This document shows positions 36,701 through 48,610 of a DNA stretch of 64,000 bases, piece by piece; position 1 is the first letter of the stretch, and every line of letters starts with the position of its first letter. Under the pieces are notes generated by a model. It saw only the letters and a program-made list of their open reading frames with translations. It was not told where the DNA came from and ran no database searches. The DNA lies in the NCBI GenBank assembly GCA_038503075.1, contig JBCAML010000001.1, forward strand, positions 992,001 through 1,056,000, given 5' to 3'. Position numbers and translations under genes: made by a program. This DNA comes from Gyromitra esculenta. Its lineage: Eukaryota > Ascomycota > Pezizomycetes > Pezizales > Discinaceae.

Positions 36701-38380
36701 GAGCTACTGGCGTTCTACACACACCGTGGTTACCGCGTCATTGCATGTGCTACTAAGCATGTTGCTAACCTCAGTTGGATCAAAGCCCAAAAAATGAAGC
36801 GCACCGATGCAGAAAGCGAGCTCGATTTCGTTGGATTCATCGTTTTCGAAAACAAGTTGAAGCCTCAAACTGCAGGTGTCATCGAAGAACTACGACAAGC
36901 GATTATTCGGAAAGTTATGTGCACGGGTGATAATATCTTAACGGCAATTAGCGTCGCGAGAGAATGTAACTTGGTCGATAAGGAAACACATATATTCGTA
37001 CCACATTTTATCGAAGGTCATGCGCGAGATCCGCACGCAAGGCTGCAGTGGGAGAGTGTTGACAACAGGATGTATACGCTTGATGAGCATACACTCATGC
37101 CAGCGCCACTCTCCCCAGATCAGGATGTCTCTGGGCCGTATCAGATAAGCAACTTCCGAGGCTATTCTCTGGCCGTTACAGGTGAGGTTTTCAGATGGAT
37201 CATCGACTATGCCCCACAAGAAGTGCTTCATCGTATGCTCGTGCGTGGCCAAGTGTTTGCGCGTATGTCCCCGGACGAAAAGCATGAGTTGGTTGAAAAG
37301 CTTCAGAGTATCGATTACTGTGTTGGATTTTGTGGCGACGGAGCCAACGATTGTGGTGCTTTGAAGGCAGCAGACGTTGGTATCTCATTGTCTGAGGCGG
37401 AGGCCTCAGTCGCAGCTCCGTTCACCAGCAGAATCTTTGATATTTCATGTGTTCCTGAGATAATAAGGTATATGGTCTGGTGACTTTAACTTTAGACGAT
37501 AACACTGACAAATTTCATAGGGAGGGAAGAGCATCGCTAGTTACTAGCTTTAGTTGCTTCAAATACATGAGCTTGTACTCGGCAATCCAGTTCACGTCGG
37601 TCAGCATACTTTACAAGTCTGCCTCAAATCTTGGAGATTTTCAATTCCTCTTTATCGATCTTTTCTTGATTCTCCCAATCGCTGTTTTCAGTAAGGCTCA
37701 ATTCTCACCTGTGTTTTCTGTTCGTTCCTAATAGTCGGAATTATAGTGGGCTGGAGTGAACCGCACTCGGTTCTCTGTCCTAAGAGGCCGACAGCGAGTC
37801 TTGTGTCTCGAAAAGTTTTGACTCCGCTTTTGGGGCAAATCGTGCTGGCGTTTTCTTTGCAATTTCTTTGCTACAAGGCCGTCAAGACACAAGACTGGTA
37901 CATTCCCCCGGTCATCGACGAAGACAAGTCGAACATCATAAACTCCGAAAACACGACATTATTCTTGGTTTCCTGCTATCAATATGTATTCGCTGGTGTC
38001 GTGCTAAGCGTTGGCCCACCATATCGCCAACGGATGCAAGACAATCGTAAGTGTTCCCCTGCTCGTTTTCTATAGCTGTCTTCTAAACAGTTCTAGTTCC
38101 GTTCGTCCTTACCGTAACAGTGACGTCGCTCTTCGCGACCTATCTTCTTGTAAACCCGATTGGTTGGCTTTTCAGACTGATGCAGCTTACGGAAATTTCG
38201 ACGAATTTCAAACTCTTCCTAGTCGCAATAGCATTGGTAGGCTTTGCCATGTCGTCGTTTTTGGAAAGATTTATCCTGCCACAGCTAGCCAGGATCATTG
38301 GAAAAATAAAGCTGGCTTTGAGGCCAGGCAGCAAGAAGCGAAAGCTGTATAAACTTCTTGAGGAGGAGATGCGCATTTAA
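33772..38380 (+). CDS. YPK9: P5B-type cation-transporting ATPase (Ypk9/ATP13A type)
   Basis: Vacuolar/endolysosomal P5B ATPase; relatives export polyamines or affect manganese and heavy-metal tolerance. Exons: 33772-33936, 33995-34891, 34982-35116, 35170-35236, 35286-35417, 35477-35826, 35883-36479, 36527-37467, 37521-37690, 37735-38046, 38097-38380; 1349 aa, phases match (yeast Ypk9 is 1472 aa). The start ATG at 33772 ([13 protein letters not shown]) opens a long Ser-rich cytosolic leader ([18 protein letters not shown]). The P5 N-terminal part reads [15 protein letters not shown] and [10 protein letters not shown]. The P5B membrane motif [11 protein letters not shown] precedes the phosphorylation site [14 protein letters not shown] (~643). 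[19 protein letters not shown] (~1050) is the hinge motif. Four to six hydrophobic segments follow. Confidence 0.95.
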
Positions 38381-38996
38381 ATTTAGATTTTTGTGGGACA
38401 TGCATCTAGCATTTGTGTGCTTGTATTTTACGCTTTTAGGTCATATCCTTTGATTTCTGGTGTTTTGTGTAACTGTGTAGTTTGGGTACGGTTTTAGAAA
38501 TTTATGGTTAAACTACTGCATCGATCACGATGCGAAACTTCGATTCCTATACCCTTAGTAGGCCTAGTTTGTGAAATACTGGCATATGCATCGGGCCCCC
38601 ACATACGCTACTCTCTCAAAGATTTTAATCAGTAAGGTACACTGCATGTTTCACCCGCATCCAGATCTAGTGAGTCGATGAGATTATTGACATTAGCGAA
38701 TTTAAGATCGTGCTAAAGTTTATTATGGGTATCTTGCAGATGATAATACATGTATCTTCCTAAAACGACTAGGATTACTAGTTCAATGCATGTCGATGAG
38801 GATGTGAATGATTGATTTGTCTTGAAAATCGTTGACGTCATCTGACCCTAGGGATCGAACTCCTAAAACAGTCAAAGCCATCAAGTGAGATATTTAGGCG
38901 CTAGAAAGCTACGTTAAATAGTCGCTTTGATCACTAGAAATACAAATATATATTTCAGTAAAGATATTCGCTTATCGTACAGAAATCACCTAGGCA
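38381..38996. other. Intergenic, one TACATGTA octamer
   Basis: Tandem spacer between the P5B ATPase and the methyltransferase gene. The octamer is at 38747-38754, about 245 bp before the next ATG. No coding support. Confidence 0.45.
38747..38754. promoter_or_regulatory. TACATGTA palindrome upstream of the methyltransferase gene
   Basis: Recurring octamer in the context TAATACATGTATCTT. Upstream position only; function inferred. Confidence 0.33.
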
Positions 38997-40192
38997 ATGA
39001 CTACAGATTGGCTTCTTGATAACGGCTACTTGCCTGAATTCGTAATTAGGCATGTTTGGACGTATCTTATACGTATACTTACGATTGCTGATCAGGTAGC
39101 CTACAGAAAGGGGATCCGGGTCGAGCTTCAGGACCGCCTGAATACCATTGCAAGCGGCTCCCTCGAAAAAGCGTATGCTTCAAAAATGGCCCTCATCAAC
39201 TCCCTCCGCTCTCGCCCTATAGCCGAAAATGTTGAAGTTGCGAATAAAGAACACTATGAAGTCGATACTGCAGTATTTGAACATACCCTAGGAAGAAGAA
39301 TGAAATACTCCTCTTGCTTTTATCCGACCCCTTCAACAACCCTAGATCAGGCCGAGCAATTTATGCTCGATAAATATGTCGAGCGTGCTGAGCTCGTGAA
39401 CGGACAGTCGATACTCGACTTGGGATGCGGATGGGGATCATGTTCGCTCTTTTTTGCGGAGAAGTTTCCAGATTCAAAGGTGACGGGGCTGTCCAACAGT
39501 CGGACTCAGAAACAGTATATCGATGCTAAAGCCAAGGAGCTCGGAATTGAGAACTTAGCAATTGTTACAGCAAATGCTGCTGAGCATGAATTCGAGCTAG
39601 CGATCTTCGATAGAGTGGTTTCGATAGAAATGTTTGAACATATGAAAAACTATGAGGATCTCATGGCAAAGATCGCCCGTTGGCTTAAGCCTAGAGGAAA
39701 GTTATTCGTGCATATCTTTGCGCACAGAGAGTTTCCATATGAGTACGGAAGTGAGGGGTGGATGGCGCAGCATTTCTTTGAGAATGGAAACATGCCCTCT
39801 GCCGATCTACTTCTTCATTTTCAGCGGGATTTAAAGATTGTAAACCATTGGTATGTTTCTGGGAATCACTACGCTAGAACTTGTGAGGTAGTTTTTTTTT
39901 TTGGTACTCTAGTACAAGAGATGTTCTGAACTGATTTTTCGAGTAATAGGACTGGTTGAAGAACTTGAACAAGAATAAGAGTAAAATATTGCCTTATTTA
40001 GAGAAGACATACAGCAAGGGCGAAGAGCTGAAATGGTTCTATCGTTGGCAGATATTCTACTTGGTGAGTAATCTTTAAAGGTCCGAGCTGGGTGAAAATT
40101 GCCTGACATAATCTATTTAGGCATGCGCAGAGCTATTCGCATATCAGGGTGGCGATACGTGGGGTGTATATCATTATTTGTTTTCGAGGTGA
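38997..40192 (+). CDS. CFA-synthase-like SAM-dependent methyltransferase
   Basis: Exons 38997-39887, 39950-40063, 40121-40192 give 358 aa with all junctions in phase 0. The core shows SAM motif I in [20 protein letters not shown], then [31 protein letters not shown] and the late [12 protein letters not shown] end. This is the arrangement of the cyclopropane-fatty-acyl-phospholipid synthase / coclaurine N-methyltransferase-like family. In fungi such proteins are largely uncharacterised, and the acceptor could be a lipid or an amine. There is no N-terminal signal peptide, but residues 15-35 are hydrophobic ([22 protein letters not shown]). Confidence is high for the fold, low for the substrate. 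Confidence 0.9.
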
Positions 40193-41318
40193 TCTGCTTG
40201 ATACTGACTATGACTTTGTTTGATATTTATACTGTCAAAGGGTTGGGTGGCTCGGATTATAGGTGTTGAAACGCTTGTAAGGCTATGTAATCTTAGGCCT
40301 GACTTTCTTGAATGAAATGGTTTTGCCCACTCTTGTGTCTTTTGTTCGCCCTAGCCCGATGGTTTGATATATATACATAGTGATATCTGATGACACTCTT
40401 TATCATATGATCGAGCTTAGCAAAGTAAATTAGTAAAGAAAGAGGCCGAATTGGGGGTTTTCTTCTTCTTCTAAAAGGTATAAATACCTTAGCGCTCGTC
40501 CTGCCATATTTAATGATCCCATGGGTGTTTCAAGCCCAGAAGGACAGCCTAAAGTCAATCATTAGTATCAGGTATGCGTTACTATAAGGAAAAAAAGACA
40601 TCAATCAGTAGAACATACCCCATCCTTCTTCGCGCGATACCTGCACGAACACATTCTCAATCAGCATAATATCTCCATTCCGGTCATGAGCAATCGATCC
40701 CAACATGCCCCCCCAAACCAGAACTACCCTATTTCCTGGAAAGATGCTCTTACATTATCCAGAACCACATAGATGCCCCTAAGAGCTTCGCAGAGATCGC
40801 ATAGAAAGGACGCACAGGGTGTATATGGATCGGGTGAGCTCCGGGACCAGCCATGATGATAATGCGGTGCTAAGTTTTCTTCTAGCAAATCTCGACTATT
40901 AGAATCTTGTGCAAACCCGAAAACAAATAGGTTTTAAACTCACATACAAAATAGGAATTCAAATAAACAGGATATACGTGCGCAATTCGTTACCGGGTTT
41001 GCGGAGGAGTTGGGTCGAGGTTGACGCCAAGATATCGCTAGAGTTACCCTGAGACTTACTATGTTTTAACCCTAATCCTTGTGTGTCTAAAAGCTTAGCC
41101 AATCTTAGAAGTCCTAAAGCTCATCACAGTAAGATGTTTCAGGGCCCATACATCCATGACCACAAGGCTTTATTTATGGGGCGTTTCAAACAAAGCTGAC
41201 CGCTGACAAGATGTAAGCTCGGGGATATGTAAGCTCCTAGAGCTTGCATACCACGAACGCAAGAACTCGATCCTTCATCAGTTGCTAGAGCTTCCCTCCG
41301 TCCAAAGAGAAATACAAA
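40193..41318. other. Intergenic, no supported gene
   Basis: 1.1 kb spacer with no long open frame on either strand. It could hold a decayed gene, but I found no recognisable fragment. Confidence 0.4.
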
Positions 41319-42071
41319 ATGTCACTCTTAAAACTCCCGAACGAGCTTCTTTTCATTGTCGCAAAAAACCTTAATCCTAGAGATCTTAATTCCGCCCTCC
41401 AATCAAGTCGCCGCCTCGCGTGCCTCTTGACCCCACTTCTCCATGACTTCGCCGTTCAAGACAAAGATAATGTGCCCGCACTCCCCTGGGCAGTCCAGTA
41501 TGGATATGCACCTCTTGTCAAACTACTGGTAGAGAAGGGAAAAGACGTCAGATATCGGGATACTGGTGGACGCTTCATGGGAACTGCGCTTCACTGGGCG
41601 GCGCATTACGGTCATGTGGCAGTAGTCAAACAATTACTAGATATGGAGGTCGATATTTCTCTCCCAGACGAACATGCGGAGACAGCCCTTTTTTGGGCTG
41701 TTAGGAGCCATCAAGTGGGAGTCGTTGCATTGCTATTGAAATTAGGGGCTGATGTTCACAGCACGGGCACGTGTGGAGAGATACCGCTTCATTGGGCAGC
41801 AAGACGTGGTTCTAGAAAGATAATGCAATCCTTGCTGGATAATGGCGCTGAAATCGATTATCAAGACCGTTATGGGAGAACTCCGCTTCTTTGGGCGTGC
41901 GAGTATGGAAGTGATGAAGGGTTAGTTTTCTTAGTGGAGATGGAGGCAGACGTTGCCATGAATGACGCTCAGGGGCGGACACCTATTGGTTTGGGGAGAC
42001 TCTGGGGTCCTTCAATGGCAGGACGCGTTATCTACGGGAAAGATTACGAGCTGTCTCCGCAAAATCTGTAG
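41319..42071 (+). CDS. Ankyrin-repeat protein with F-box-like N-terminus
   Basis: Single-exon gene, 250 aa. The first ~40 residues (LLKLPNELLFIVAKNLNPRDLNSALQSSRRL) match the LPxELL..I...L F-box-like helix pattern common in fungal F-box/ankyrin proteins. About five ankyrin repeats follow, with consensus phrases TALHWAAHYGHVAVVKQLL, TALFWAVRSHQVGVVALLL, IPLHWAARRGSRKIMQSLL and TPLLWACEYGSDEGLVFLV. It probably acts as a protein-binding adaptor, possibly of an SCF ubiquitin ligase. It is isolated, with gene-poor DNA on both sides. The F-box is a weak match; the ankyrin repeats are clear. Confidence 0.87.
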   Translation: MSLLKLPNELLFIVAKNLNPRDLNSALQSSRRLACLLTPLLHDFAVQDKDNVPALPWAVQYGYAPLVKLLVEKGKDVRYRDTGGRFMGTALHWAAHYGHVAVVKQLLDMEVDISLPDEHAETALFWAVRSHQVGVVALLLKLGADVHSTGTCGEIPLHWAARRGSRKIMQSLLDNGAEIDYQDRYGRTPLLWACEYGSDEGLVFLVEMEADVAMNDAQGRTPIGLGRLWGPSMAGRVIYGKDYELSPQNL

Positions 42072-44152
42072 AGAAGTTGTGAGTATCATTCACTCATCAG
42101 CTATAGCTATACTATATATCTAGTTTACTTTCCGGTATCTATCCCAACGCTATATATGAATGAAAATTATGGTATATTTCTCAACACGGTGCTGCATATA
42201 GTCTTGGGTACAGTACCAGGAAAGGGAGTAAAATTGGTACGATATTCGTATATATATCATTCTTGTGGACGTGGGAGTAAATTGGTAGTACTACGAAGCT
42301 TTCGAAGTAGGCTTCGAAGTTAGTACGGCAGTAATCCAGACTTATTCGTGAATTTTCTAACATAGTGTCAAAAAATCTCAATTTCTGAGTTCGGTGCTGT
42401 AGTTTTTTGTTTTCGGGCGTGATAAAGCCATTTCGAAGAGCCCCGGAACAACTTCTTTCAAGCCAAAATTTTCAACAGCTAATAAAAAATTCAGCACCCT
42501 ATTCTTAAGCTATCTGCAGCACAGTTCGGATATTGTCCATTTTCATACCACCCAAGTTTGCGGGCGTTGCTAGAACGAGGTGCTCACCTATATGGAGTTG
42601 GGGAAATATCCTCCCAGTTAGGTTTCTGTACCCGACGAAAAATATAAATGTCCGACGGGGTTTCTATTTGGCCGACGGTATCCCTCCGCAGATAGGGGAG
42701 GGCGATATAATGGTTGGTTCACAGTATGGAAGAGGCGGATTCCCATTACTAGAAGAATGCCAGCCCACTCGATAACTATATTTAATTTAGTTCCCCATCA
42801 ATTCAGCAATTCTTTTGTCACATGAGTCTCGAGAACTTTTAGGCGTCTTACAGTAATGATAGGTATTTGTAGACCTCTGACTAACAATATATGAATGAGT
42901 CACCACTAGTCACCACATGCTATACTAACAGTAAGGTGTGATGATAGGATAGCAGAGTTTTTCTACTTTATGGGGCCACCTAGAAATAATGTTCGGCTTG
43001 TACCGTCTTTATATCTTTACCCCTAATAGAAGAAAAAACTTCGAATACCAATTTTGCATTGTCTTATACATCTAACCAACCACCAGGCCCATGGGATCTT
43101 GTATCACTGCTATTCAACAGAGCAGAACCTATACATCTATCAGCCGTGGGAGGACTGGTAAATTCAGCTATGAAATTACTGAACACGAAAGCTAGAAATC
43201 AAACCTTGTCTCGCCGATTTTGTTGTTTGGGGTTATGCATCCACCTAAGTTGGCTGCGCACCTTTGATCGTTTGATCAAAAAAGCCCACTAACATGTTTG
43301 AGGCAACAGATACAGAAAACCAATGGGCCAGAGGGCCCAAAATGGCCGCCAAAATCATTATGATTACCCCAAGCTCCCCAAGCCGACAGGGGGAAGAGCT
43401 TTCAAAACCCAAAGCATCTCTTAACTTACTTAACCCTAATCCTAACGTAACCTAGTTTTATAGATCAGCTAACTAGTAATTGTATTTTATGTGCAGGTAT
43501 TAATGATCGCTCTCTCAGTTATATTGCGAGCTTTTCTACTATGTGCTTGAGGCCTTCCAACATAATATATCAAGCCCTATGGTATTACACGCAGCTGTAA
43601 GCAGCCATCAATTATATAAATCTAAAGCCCCTTGAGTAATAAGAGCAATAAATGGTGTCGTCATTCTAACTGTTGTCGACTAAGAGGTCCAAATATCAGA
43701 ATGTTTTTATCTCTAGCTATAGCTATGGGGGGCCCTCAAACTAAACTAGACTACATCTGATTTTGCAGTAGTGCACGTACAGTTAACAAAATCACTCCAA
43801 CTAAATCTTATCTACCTTAAAACAATATCTTTCGATGACATCCAGACCTAGATCTCGGCATTTTTCTATCTAACACCACACTTTCCCGAAACTACTGCTT
43901 GAGAGCCTTTGCCATGGAGTTTTAGGATAACTTGCCGATCATTACGATCATGCGGGCACAAAACTAGAGAATTTGGAAATTTATACCGACGCCAAATAGA
44001 ACACTATCGAGTAGGCATAATTCAATCCCGACTCTCGGAAACGATTCGTTTTCGTCAAGAACATAAAAGACAGGCGATTCGCCCCCCAAAGCTACTCACT
44101 TTTCTTCTTCTTCTTTCTTCTTTAATGTCGGAGAATTATCTAGCAAACTATT
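42072..44152. other. Gene-poor region upstream of the ENA ATPase
   Basis: 2.1 kb, AT-rich. Short frames at 42533-42775, 43059-43292 and 43909-44235 have no motif. It holds an imperfect hairpin at 42288-42326 and the ENA promoter. A CTT/TTC-rich tract (about 44101-44122) precedes the start codon. An upstream ATG at 44125 is out of frame with the gene and could be a small leader frame. Confidence 0.45.
42288..42326. repeat. Imperfect inverted repeat around CTTCGAAG
   Basis: GTACTACGAAGC at 42288-42299 and GCTTCGAAGTTAGTAC at 42311-42326 can pair imperfectly. The centre contains TTTCGAAG, so two TTCGAAG-type copies also lie in direct orientation. No gene is attached. Confidence 0.4.
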
Positions 44153-47100
44153 ATGTCCAGCAAAAACTCTGGACCCGTAAAGCCTACCTACTCCAGATTT
44201 CCCTATCAGCTTTCAGCCGAGCAGGTTGCGGATGAATTGAAGACAAATGTCGAAACTGGACTATCTGCTGTCGAAGCTGAGCAGTATAGAAGCAAATATG
44301 GAGATAATTTGTTGGATGGGGGTGAAGCGGTTCCGATCTGGAAGGTCCTTTTCAAGCAAATTAGTAATGCGATGTGAGTTTCCTCTCCCTTACTTCCTAT
44401 ATACATCCTCTCCCATATGGTTCTTCAATTTCATATTATACTAACATTTTACAGGATTCTGTAAAATATTCCCAGCAAAACCTATGATTTTTGTACTAAT
44501 TCCGAGTTAGGGTCCTTATATTGGCAATGTGTCTATCTTATGGTGTCAAGGATTGGATAGAAGGCGGAGTGATCACAGCAGTTATCACTCTGAATGTTAC
44601 TATTGGATTTCTCCAAGAATACAGAGCGTGCGCCATCGTCTTCAGAAACTCTTTTTAAAACGCACAAAACTGATAGTAAGTAGTGAAAAGACTATGGAAT
44701 CACTACGAAGCCTTTCGAGCCCTACAGCTACTGTTCTAAGAGATGGAAATATCGATCACGTGCCGAGCATTACCGTTGTGCCCGGTGATATCGTAGAACT
44801 GAAGACGGGGGATGTTATTCCTGCAGATCTTAGACTTTTTGATGTTATGAACTTCGAAACTGACGAGGCTTTGCTCACCGGAGAGTCCCTTCCTGTCCAT
44901 AAGGACACAGATATTTTTCTTGAATCTGAGGTGGGCGTCGGAGATCGTATAAACATGGCCTTCTCATCTACAACAGTAACAAAAGGGCGTGCTCGAGGGA
45001 TCACAATTGGCACTGGAATGAGTACAGAAATCGGAGCAATCGCCGGGGCGCTCAATGGAAAAACCAAACACCCAAGCCGATCAATGTCTCGAAAAAAACA
45101 CGGAACTTTACAACCTTTGAAAGGTGCAACCCTCAAAACTTGGGACGGTATCGGAAAACTTCTTGGACTTACGGTAGGAACTCCGTTGCAGAAAAAGTTG
45201 TCCAAACTGGCATACATGCTTTTGGGGTGTGCTGTTCTTCTTGCCATCATAGTTTTCGCCGTAAATAAGTTTAAGATCAATCACGAGGTGATAATCTACG
45301 CTATCTCACTTGGTTGGTTTCCACTTCCGTGCTATTATGAACTTCGATGTACTAAATACCATTATAGGGATTTCCATTATTCCGGAATCTTTAATCGCTG
45401 TCTTGACAGTAACGATGGCAATTGGCATGAAACATATGGCCTCGAAAAGAGTCATTGTACGCAAACTTGATGCACTCGAAGCACTCGGAGGCATCACCAA
45501 CATATGCTCCGACAAAACAGGAACGTTGACCCAAGGCAAAATGATAGCCCGTAAAGCCTGGATCCCTGGTATTGGTTTATATAGCATCAACCGCACCCAG
45601 GACGCGGCTGATCCAACCTCAGGATGGGTTCGACTTGGCCCTGCTTTCACCACCCAACCCGACTTAAAGGAGTCACACAGAGACCAGGAAGAAGAAATCG
45701 GTCAAACCCGTGCCGGATTAAAATTTGCAGATGATCCCAGGCTTAAGATCGATAAGGGGGTCGTTTTTGAAGAGGACGATGATGAAGACGAGAAGGAAAT
45801 GCCGGGGAACCACACCATGCCAAAAATGGTAGATGAGTTGGAGGCATTTTTGCATTCTGTTGCTCTTTGTAACTTAGCAACCGTACGATTCGACAAAAAG
45901 AAGGCTACCTGGCAAGCTACTGGTGATCCAACGGAGGTAATATTTTTCAAATTCTTGTTTCTTCGTATTCTAGTACCTTCCCGATACTAATCTCTTATAG
46001 ATCGCTCTTCAAGTCCTTGCTCATCGATTTAGCTACGGCAAGAAGAAACTTATTTCGGATGGATGGCACCAATTTGGAGAGTACCCTTTCAACAGCGATG
46101 TTAAACGGATGTCTGTCGTTTTTCAAGAGCCTAATGGTGGAAACCATGTGATTTTCGCTAAGGGAGCTGTTGAGAGAATCACTGATCTCTGTACCACCGT
46201 CGGGTTCGGAGATTATAATCAAGCAATGACGGAGGAGACGAAGGTCGAAATTACCGGACAAATGAATGTTCTAGCTAATCAAGGACTGGTGAGCCCTAAA
46301 ACTATCTCAAAAATTTGATTTCTCATCGTTAACATCTTACACAAGCGCGTCCTTGCTATTGCATACCGTGTAGTTGAAGATCCCCCGGACGATTGGAACG
46401 AGTATCCTCGAGAAAAAGTCGAGCGAAATCTCACGCTTGTAGGCCTTGCTGGACTATACGATCCACCTCGCGAGGAAACAAAAGCTGCTGTTAGAAAATG
46501 CACTGAAGCTGGGATTCAAATACATATGTTGACTGGTGATCATCCCGGGACTGCTGGTGCTATAGCTCGCGAGGTCGGGATTGTTCCTAAGGACTTCGGC
46601 ACACTTCCTGCAGGTGTCGCACGCAGTATGGTCAAAACCGCTGCTGAATTCGACTCTCTCACTGACGAAGAGATTGACGCCCTACCAGCTCTCCCTTTCG
46701 TCATTGCCAGATGTGCACCTCATACAAAAGTACGTATGATTGACGCTCTTCATCGAAGGAATCGATACGCCGCGATGACCGGAGATGGCGTGAACGACTC
46801 TCCCAGTTTGAAGAGAGCTGATGTTGGTATTGCCATGGGCCTTGGGGGATCTGATGTTGCCAAATCAGCTTCTGATATCGTACTCACTGACGACAACTTC
46901 GCAAGTATTGTCAGTGCCATCGCGGAAGGCAGGAGAATGTTTGACAATATTCAGAAGGTAAGAATTATTTTTAAAAAAAAATAAGCCGAAAATAGACTAA
47001 CTACTGTGCCTAGTTTGTTCTTCATCTTTTAGTTTCCAATGTGGGAGAGGTCCTCCTCTTGATTGTTGGGCTCGCTTTCCGAGACAAAAACAACCTTTCA

Positions 47101-47955
47101 GTTTTCCCGCTTTCTCCGCTAGAAATCCTTTGGATCAACATGCTCACAAGTTCATTTCCCGCTTTTGGATTAGGGCTTGAACGGGCTGCATCTGATATCA
47201 TGGTGCGGGAGCCCCACGATTCCAAAGCGGGTGTGTTTACGAAGCAAATCCTAGTTGATATGATGGTATACGGAACTATCATGGGGACTTGCTGTCTATC
47301 TACGTTCATTATTATAGTTTACGGCACCGGAAATGGGAATCTTGGGGAGGGTTGCAACGCCAGATATTCCAAAGAATGTGATGTAGTCTTCAGAGCCAGA
47401 GCTGCTGTGTTTGCTGAAGTTACTTGGTTGATCTTGATATCTGCATGGGAATTCAAAAGCATCCGGCGGAGCATGTTTAGGCTTGATCCTCATCAGAAAA
47501 AGCACAACTTTCCGTTCTTCAGCGATGTGAATCACCCATTTGAGTACATCCTTACTCACTAAAATAAGGCTAACTAAAATTTCTTCCCATTGCAGGTCTA
47601 TGAAAATAAATTTCTCTTCTATTCGGTTGTCATTGGTGCCATCTCAGTGTTTCCCGTTGTCTATATTCCAGGTCTTAATACAGATGTCTTCAAGCACCAG
47701 GCGATCACATGGGAATGGGCACTTTCATGCGGTTCCATCCCGATCTTCATCTTTGGAGTTGAAGTCTGGAAGTTCACGAAACGTCACTGGGGCCTCTTCA
47801 ATGGTGGTATATCGGACAGGGTTAAAAAGGATGCTTCTTTGAACCTAAAGCAAGGTTTCTTCTCACAGGATGCAGCCGGGGGACGCAGGCGGAGGTTGTC
47901 TTGGTCAAAAAGGAAACCGGTTATCGCGCAAGACGTATCCGCGCAGATGTCTTAA
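44153..47955 (+). CDS. ENA1: ENA-type P-type ATPase (sodium/potassium efflux, P2D)
   Basis: Plasma-membrane pump that exports Na+ (or K+) under salt or alkaline stress in fungi. Exons: 44153-44373, micro-exon 44455-44460, 44511-44627, 44684-45312, 45368-45936, 46001-46288, 46346-46957, 47014-47526, 47596-47955; 1104 aa, phases match. The N-terminal cation-ATPase domain is followed by TM1 (NAMILVLILAMCLSYG), TDEALLTGESLPVHKD, the phosphorylation site CSDKTGTLTQGKM (~371), KRMSVVFQ in the nucleotide domain, HMLTGDHPGTAGAIAREVGI, MTGDGVNDSPSLKRADVGIAMG and PLSPLEILWINMLTSSFPAFGLG. These phrases match the ENA subfamily and not SERCA or Na,K-ATPase. The 6-nt second exon supplies the conserved Ile-Leu of TM1. 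Confidence 0.95.
44455..44460 (+). other. 6-nt micro-exon (GATTCT) of the ENA gene
   Basis: Preceded by TTTTACAG and followed by GTAAAA. It joins ...AAT GCG AT to G GTC CTT so that the product reads NAMILVL, the conserved TM1 sequence of ENA pumps. Skipping it keeps frame but deletes Ile-Leu. Confidence 0.75.
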
Positions 47956-47966
47956 ACTTTATACAT

Positions 47967-48019
47967 TCAGATTTGGAGAAGTAAGTAAGTAAAACTCACT
48001 TACGCTCAGATTTGGAGAA
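47967..48019. repeat. 14-bp direct repeat TCAGATTTGGAGAA
   Basis: Copies at 47967-47980 and 48006-48019 are exact, with start-to-start spacing of 39 bp. The spacer contains GTAAGTAAGTAAAACTCACTTAC, itself partly self-complementary. It could be a local duplication. Confidence 0.6.
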
Positions 48020-48286
48020 CGAATTAAGCAGTTTTGGCTCAATCACTTGGGGGGTTGGCAATCTTTGTTTTCTATACGATTTAGACGGATAGTAATATCA
48101 ATACGCATTGTTTACTCCAAGTTTAACTTACAAGATGCGGTCGGAAAGTCCTTGCCCCGTGACCATTGCCACACACTGAGGTACAGCAGTAGCAAACCTC
48201 TGCATATAATTCAATTATGCTTTACCATACGTATAATATTCATAGCAAATTGGAAATAGATCTTTCACTCGCTCGAGATATCGAGG

Positions 48287-48311
48287 TACATGTAACTACG
48301 TACTACATGTA
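48287..48311. promoter_or_regulatory. Paired TACATGTA palindromes
   Basis: Copies at 48287-48294 and 48304-48311, separated by 9 nt (ACTACGTAC, itself near-palindromic). It is located between two convergent genes. The function is unknown; see findings. Confidence 0.4.
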
Positions 48312-48610
48312 GATGTATGTATTCTTAATCGTATCTTGGAAGATACGCCTAGGAATATCATACAACTTCCAGACATCTAAATCTTGAATGAATAATTGAG
48401 CCACACATAGCATCTTAAACGAAGCAATCCAGACCCTTAAAAGTCGGATATGACCGCCGAGTGATTACCTGTGATTCACACGTTATGATATCTAGACTCT
48501 CCACGATCTCAATTTTTACACACATCTCTACTTGTATTTTTTGATTTCTTTTTTCTTTATACTTCTCAAAGAAAATATATCTATTGGCTCATGCAATAAA
48601 ATCGACCGCT

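Larger units (their letters stand above)
47956..48610. other. Convergent intergenic region with paired octamers and a direct repeat
   Basis: Between the ENA stop and the threonyl-tRNA synthetase stop. It holds a 14-bp direct repeat and two TACATGTA copies 17 bp apart (48287-48294, 48304-48311). Since both genes end here, the octamers are not in a promoter of either. No coding support. Confidence 0.5.

Noticed and set aside
38845..38880. tRNA-like T-loop (GGATCGAACTCC, minus strand TTCGATCC)
   Set aside because: No A box, acceptor or anticodon stem could be assembled around it.
43909..44235. Open frame overlapping the ENA start
   Set aside because: Different frame from the ENA gene, no motif; the ENA ATG at 44153 is supported by homology-like sequence.
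44374..44510. Single 137-nt intron in the ENA gene without micro-exon
   Set aside because: It keeps frame but deletes the conserved Ile-Leu of TM1; kept only as an alternative isoform.
44153..47955. Idea that the two P-type ATPases and the permease form a transport cluster
   Set aside because: They are separated by unrelated genes (ELP3, methyltransferase, ankyrin protein) and belong to different subfamilies; chance proximity is simpler.
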